In this document: positions 22,701 through 25,665 of the stretch, piece after piece
Position numbering within the stretch: the first letter of the stretch is position 1
Layout: every line of letters starts with the position of its first letter
Assembly: GCA_964629965.1 (NCBI GenBank)
Contig: CAZVRZ010000077.1
Span: forward strand, 1-25,665
Direction of reading: 5' to 3'
Source of the DNA: CAZVRZ01 sp964629965
GTDB lineage: Bacteria > Chloroflexota > Anaerolineae > Anaerolineales > UBA4823
DNA length: 25,665 nucleotides
Translations under genes and position numbers: made by a program
The notes under the pieces: generated by a model
The model's input: only the letters and a program-made list of their open reading frames with translations
What the model was told of the DNA's origin: nothing
Databases searched by the model: none

Positions 22701-25164
22701 CCGTGGTAAGATAACCACCATTATCACCGCCAACAGCATAGATATTGCCGTTACTGGCAGCCGCTACTCCCAAGTATGCACGGGCTGTTGGCATGCTAGC
22801 ACGGGGCGTCCAGGTGTTCGTGGCTGGATCATATTCTTCGACTGTGTCTCTAACACCCCCGATGGCATAAATCTTACCGTTGCTCGCCAGCGCTACTCCC
22901 AAGGAACCGCGAGCTGTAGGCATACTGGTACGGGTTTTCCAAGCAGAGCTTGGCATGCCATTGATCGTAACATTTCCAGTGACATCGCTATCTAGCAACC
23001 ATACTGATGTACTCCCTGAGGTACAGTCTACACCTCCCATATTTGTGGTGACGTGACTCAGATAGGGCGTGGCGGTATTACAGCCAATCCCCTGCCCAGC
23101 CCCCTCAATCTGCACCCAACGCAAGATATTGCCGCTGGTATAGGTTCCGCTTATCGTAGAGACAGCATCCACCGCCATGTCATCGAAATAGATACGCCCC
23201 CAGGTGGCGCCGCTGGCGTTGGATAAGAAACGAATGGGCTGCGTCTGGCTCCCATCTGCAATGAGTGTGCCTCCTACACTGAGACTGTAATTGCCGTTAA
23301 AACGCGCTTCCGTGCCGGGCTGGATGGTCAATGTCACCCCGGGAGCCACACCGATATTCCCGTTGATGAGATAAGTCTTGTCGCTGGTCCAGATCGTGTC
23401 CTCGATAATCACTCCCAAGAAAGGCTCTTCTCCACTGCGGGTAGTGATAGTGAGTGGAATGTCCGCGGTATACGCACCGCCGTTGGCCGTGAGCTTGAGC
23501 ACGAACGGGATCGGGTGGTTGTATCCGGCCACCAGGGCCACGGTGAAGGTGAAGACGGAGGCGTTCGAGCCGCTCGCTCCGGAGTCAATATCGCCAAAGG
23601 AAGACGCTCCCTGGGTTATGGTAACAAGCGGGTCGGTGGTCGTCAGAACCCCGGCAATGCCGTTGGCTTGCAGCCAGTCGTTGTAGAGGGTGACATCCAG
23701 CGCGGCCGCTTCCCCCGGCGTGGGCCTGCCCAGCGGGTCGCCATTGATGGAGGTGGATTGCAGAGCCAGGATGGGGTGCGGCGCAATTGTAACCGCCGCA
23801 GCCGCATCGACCCGCCCGCTGCCCAACTGCCCGGCGTAGGCCGGGTTCAGGGCATCGATCGAATCGGCCGTGTGATCGATCTGGGCCTTGACCACCGCCG
23901 GCGACCAGTCCGGACGCTGGGAGCGGATCAGCCCTGCCAGCCCGGAGACGAAGGGGGCAGCAAAAGACGTGCCATTGACCGGGCCCCAGTCACCGCCCAG
24001 GAAGGTGGTGGTGATCGCCTCTCCAGGTGCGGAGAGATCCACCCAACTGCCGTAGTCGGAGAAGGCGGCTTTGGTATCGGTGTTCGTAGTTCCGGCCACG
24101 GCGATGACTTCATCATAGGCTGCCGGGTAGAAGGGCGTGGACAGGTTGTCGTTGCCCGCCCCGCCAACTACTACTGCGCCGTAGGTGTTGACTGCCGCCT
24201 GCACTGCTTCCCGCATGGCGTTGGAGTAGCTGTAGCCGCCCAGGGACAGGTTGATGACTTTGGCGCCCTTTTTGGCTGCATACCAGATGCCGGCAGTGAT
24301 GTCGGAGTAGTTGGCGCTGCCGCTCACCTGCATCACCTTGACCGGCATGATCTTGCAGTTCCAGCACACCCCGGCAATGCCTGCACCATCATTGCCAGCC
24401 GCGGCGGCAACGCCCGCCGCCTGGGTGCCGTGGCCGATATCGTCGGCGGGGTTGTTATCGGCGTTGACGAAGTCCCAGCCTTTGACATCATCGATGTAGC
24501 CGTTCGTGTCATCGTCCAGGCCATTGCCGGCGACTTCACCCGGGTTGGTCCACAGGCGGCCGGTGAAATCGATGTGGGTGAAGTCGATGCCCGAATCGAG
24601 CACGGCGATAATCACGGTCTGCGTGCCGGTAACCACATCCCAGGCGCTGGGGGCGCTGATCTTAGCCAGGCCCCATTGCTGAGAGTAGAGTGGGTCGGAG
24701 GGCACCAGGGCGGCTTTCGCCAGGTAGTCCGGTTCGGCCCATAGCACATTGGGATCTTTCGACAGGGCGGCTGCGGCCGAGAGAACATCCGAACCGAGGG
24801 CCAGGTCGAGCAGGTAGGTCTGCTGGAGGGAGGCGTCGCTCAGCGTGTTCACACCCTGGGAAAGCAGCAGCGGACGCAGCGCCCGGATTTGCAGGGAAGC
24901 GGCGCCTTCTCTGGTGGTCGCTTCCGCCTGGGACGGCTGCCAGTCCTGGGCCTGAACACCAGTTCGGAACTGGACGATCAGCCGGTCTGGGACATAAGCC
25001 GGCGCCGCTTTGGCGCTCTGCTCGAGAACGGGCTGTTCAGGAGTAAGGCTGTCTGCGGGCTCGGGAGATGAGATTGGGCTGCTTTGAGCAGGGATGGGGG
25101 AAAAGAGACTGGTGGAGATCAGGACGAGGGTGAAAAGGACACGGGCGATCGCAAGGCTGTTCAT
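19753..25164 (-). CDS. Giant secreted S8 (subtilisin-like) protease with beta-helix, two kelch propellers and FN3-like domain
   Basis: 1803 residues. A signal peptide (about 1-28) and inhibitor-like prodomain (about 55-150; VPDRLIVQFRTG) precede the protease (about 160-460). The triad is D190 (VLDSGIDFTH), H245 (IGHGTQAAGVAA) and S400 (NGTSFAAPFVSG), with oxyanion N338, so it should be active. An Ig-like region (about 465-580) follows, then a parallel beta-helix (about 590-740). A first block of six kelch blades (741-1014) is followed by more beta-helix (1015-1290). An Ig-like domain (about 1292-1685) is interrupted by a second block of six blades (1332-1620). An FN3-like domain (about 1690-1780) and a hydrophobic tail VSVFLPMITRR end the protein. 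AGGGAGGT precedes the ATG. Likely extracellular or cell-surface; the substrate is unknown. Confidence 0.93.
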   Translation of the reverse strand: MNSLAIARVLFTLVLISTSLFSPIPAQSSPISSPEPADSLTPEQPVLEQSAKAAPAYVPDRLIVQFRTGVQAQDWQPSQAEATTREGAASLQIRALRPLLLSQGVNTLSDASLQQTYLLDLALGSDVLSAAAALSKDPNVLWAEPDYLAKAALVPSDPLYSQQWGLAKISAPSAWDVVTGTQTVIIAVLDSGIDFTHIDFTGRLWTNPGEVAGNGLDDDTNGYIDDVKGWDFVNADNNPADDIGHGTQAAGVAAAAGNDGAGIAGVCWNCKIMPVKVMQVSGSANYSDITAGIWYAAKKGAKVINLSLGGYSYSNAMREAVQAAVNTYGAVVVGGAGNDNLSTPFYPAAYDEVIAVAGTTNTDTKAAFSDYGSWVDLSAPGEAITTTFLGGDWGPVNGTSFAAPFVSGLAGLIRSQRPDWSPAVVKAQIDHTADSIDALNPAYAGQLGSGRVDAAAAVTIAPHPILALQSTSINGDPLGRPTPGEAAALDVTLYNDWLQANGIAGVLTTTDPLVTITQGASSFGDIDSGASGSNASVFTFTVALVAGYNHPIPFVLKLTANGGAYTADIPLTITTRSGEEPFLGVIIEDTIWTSDKTYLINGNIGVAPGVTLTIQPGTEARFNGNYSLSVGGTLIADGSQTQPIRFLSNASGATWGRIYFDDMAVDAVSTISGTYTSGNILRWVQIEGAGQGIGCNTATPYLSHVTTNMGGVDCTSGSTSVWLLDSDVTGNVTINGMPSSAWKTRTSMPTARGSLGVALASNGKIYAIGGVRDTVEEYDPATNTWTPRASMPTARAYLGVAAASNGNIYAVGGDNGGYLTTVEEYNPATDTWVTRANMPTYRSSLGLVAASNGKIYAIGGVGNGYLDVIEEYDPATDTWTTRASMPTPRVGLGVAESNGKIYAIGGYDGMGVLAAVEEYDPATDTWTTRTDLPTPRYFLGATTASNGKIYAIGGSGGDNVVEEYDPATDTWATRVGMPTARYGLGVAAGSSNNIYAIGGSVGDSPLATVEEFDTTPSAYVSFNVWNTTIRSGNLDMPKDTQVLNSTIGDSITIANNSAGYSSLVQNTTAGGAITISGEGKIKESVAGGTVSLDSGEISQTTVTGSGISIGNGEVLSNTISGGGISAGSGSTVRGNNIENSSGWGITTSGSVTVEKNRLVGNAGGIYASGGTLQGNLIANSAGVGIEIQGDATVMSNTLHGNAGSAIKLVSGTAFQINGNNLEFNTGAYDIENLIPKTMLATIAAGGNWWGTIDNTKIGARIFDSADDISFTVGQVHYAPVASGPIQSAPAYVRSVIMTPPSPVGIETVRFEVEFSRPMDITATPQISFFKAMTWTTRASMPTARYDLGIATADNGKIYAIGGFSEDLGGSTTKVEEYDPATDTWTIRASTPTALSGLGVAAASNGRIYAIVGNNVEEYDPTTDTWTTRASMPTARGVLGVVAANNGKIYAIGGWDGRATSTVEEYDPATDTWAIRASMPTARSRLGVAAASNGKIYAIGGCGDPEGYNPIATVEEYDPATNTWATRASMPTARSRLGVVAASNGKIYAIGGLGTASILFSTVEEYDPITDTWITRPNMRMERLAFGVTATSNGTIYIIGGSIFHPVADRMNTALVEETNPHIEVSATDRTQWPTVAHYSASYDINALTPRGVYTITVSDAIDADGIEIAPNSAYTFIVDYAGAIGDTTPPSIPTVQACGAASPDTLSARWAASDPDSPITRYEYAIGSTQGGVDVVYWTGTQETSFSRTGLNLAAGQSYYISVRARNAGGIWSDAGKAPGVIAGSPTCAANVVSVFLPMITRR
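20305..21171. repeat. Kelch repeat block 2 (six units) inside the protease gene
   Basis: Six tandem units of about 41-55 codons share MPTAR, ASNGKIYAIGG and VEEYDPATDTW. Blades four and five are almost identical (WATRASMPTARSRLGV versus WAIRASMPTARSRLGV), pointing to recent duplication. Units diverge mainly in the loop after IGG. The last unit is the most degenerate. Confidence 0.9.
22123..22943. repeat. Kelch repeat block 1 (six units) inside the protease gene
   Basis: Six tandem units with the same consensus as block 2 (MPTPR/MPTAR, SNGKIYAIGG, VEEYDPATDTW). The first unit starts at W742 and the last ends at about D1013. The two blocks are separated by about 950 bases of non-kelch beta-helix sequence. 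Confidence 0.9.
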
Positions 25165-25228
25165 CTGGGTTACCTCCCTGGAGAAAATGATGGTTGAGTA
25201 TTGGATATAGGTATATTCTATCGCAGAA

Positions 25229-25245
25229 TAAGGCAGTCCGCCTTA
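25229..25245. promoter_or_regulatory. Small perfect inverted repeat upstream of the protease gene
   Basis: TAAGGC and GCCTTA flank AGTCC. It lies in the 213-base intergenic stretch 25165-25377, about 65 bases upstream of the protease ATG. No T-run follows on either strand, so a terminator is unlikely; an operator is possible. Apart from the AGGGAGGT site near 25173 and weak AT-rich -10-like sequence at about 25210-25225, I see nothing else in this stretch. Confidence 0.3.
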
Positions 25246-25377
25246 ACGTTCCTAAGAAGCTCCGGTCACCACCAGGCCGCTCTCGGCGTACTCTTCCTGC
25301 CAGCCCATCAACGAGGGGGTCGTCTTTCGGCCGCCTCGCTGGAGCCCGCCAGCCCGCTGCAGCCGCTGAGCAGCAGG

Positions 25378-25665
25378 CTACGCTTTGCCATACAGGCCAA
25401 TGTTCTGCCCTTTGAAGTTCAGGCGAAAGGGCGTAATGTGGTGGCCTTGCCGTAGGGCATAATCGGCCAGGCTCTCCAGCCAGTGCACGCCGAGGGGCGG
25501 GTAGAAGGGTTCATCGATCACACAGCAGGGAAAGAGGATGTAGCCGCAGCCGTATTGGGAAGCGGCGTCGATGATCTTGACATTGCAGCCGTGGGCGTGC
25601 ATGGCAATCAATAGATCGAAGCCGACGGCGAGGCGGGGCTCAAAGGGAGAGCAGATATAGGGCAG
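25378..25665 (-). CDS. C-terminal part of a methyltransferase-like protein (5' end outside window)
   Basis: The frame is open from the right window edge to a stop at 25378, giving 95 residues. It reads PFEPRLAVGFDLLIAMHAHG, then KIIDAASQYGCGYILFPCC, VIDEPFYPPLGVHWLESLAD and PFRLNFKGQNIGLYGKA. The pattern of a strand ending in MHAHG followed by an Ala-rich helix and a PCC motif resembles SAM-dependent methyltransferases with HACG...PCC signatures (TRM13/GSTCD-like relatives). This is fold-level resemblance only. The SAM-binding N-terminal motifs are outside the window. An internal TTG at 25611 is not the true start. Confidence 0.6.
   Translation of the reverse strand: MPYICSPFEPRLAVGFDLLIAMHAHGCNVKIIDAASQYGCGYILFPCCVIDEPFYPPLGVHWLESLADYALRQGHHITPFRLNFKGQNIGLYGKA

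Noticed and set aside
20305..22943. Regularly spaced repeats as a possible CRISPR array
   Set aside because: The period is about 125-165 bp, units are in frame, and they encode kelch blades. There are no short direct repeats with unique spacers and no cas genes.
23515..24744. A 409-codon plus-strand open frame opposite the protease catalytic domain
   Set aside because: Gly/Arg/Val-rich shadow of a high-GC gene. The minus strand carries the intact subtilisin triad.

Overview
The window (about 58-60% GC by eye, densely packed) looks like a metagenome-assembled contig from a Chloroflexota bacterium, probably Anaerolineae-like. The grounds are a 2-oxoacid:ferredoxin oxidoreductase, a fused NuoCD, a pst locus with two PstB paralogues, a cytosolic YaaT/PSP1 protein, and a very large secreted S8 protease with kelch and beta-helix modules ending in a hydrophobic LPM-type tail. 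A run of ten N (14817-14826) shows it is scaffolded. This taxonomic call is inference from gene content and was not checked by any search.

Layout. (1) 1-1518, minus: the 5' part of a 2-oxoacid:ferredoxin oxidoreductase alpha gene (korA-like, running off the window), translationally coupled to a FadR-type GntR regulator that has its own promoter and operator. (2) 1597-3404, plus: an ABC exporter half-transporter. (3) 3401-8520, minus: a probable co-directional run of pstB1, a YaaT/PSP1 protein, a PIG-L deacetylase, an M20 amidohydrolase and a cytosolic TroA/BtuF-like metal-receptor protein. Between PIG-L and M20 sits a short element flanked by 22-bp direct repeats. (4) 8597-12882, plus: pstS-pstC-pstA-pstB2-phoU, divergent from pstB1. 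(5) 12885-13697, minus: a MerR/TipAS regulator behind a textbook 19-bp-spacer MerR promoter. (6) 13748-14797, minus: an Mrp/ApbC ATPase, followed by the assembly gap. (7) 14927-18442, minus: nuoB-nuoCD-nuoI plus a small Cys-rich protein, driven by a consensus TTGACA-16-TATAAT promoter. (8) 18489-19094, plus: a SufR/COG2345-like three-cysteine regulator, divergent from nuoB, with a palindrome in the shared intergenic region. (9) 19122-25164, minus: MsrQ and the 1803-residue protease. (10) 25378-25665, minus: the C-terminal end of a methyltransferase-like protein.

How the genes may work together. The pst genes form a complete high-affinity phosphate importer plus its signalling partner PhoU, with no two-component PhoR/PhoB pair in view. 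The two PstB paralogues carry complementary defects: the signature motif is altered in one and the Q-loop Gln is replaced in the other. They could therefore form a heterodimer with one consensus and one degenerate ATP site. The nuo genes encode only part of the peripheral arm of complex I; nuoA and the membrane subunits must lie elsewhere or be absent. The divergent three-Cys regulator is well placed to tie their expression to Fe-S or redox status. No tRNA, rRNA, CRISPR array, transposase or prophage gene was recognised.
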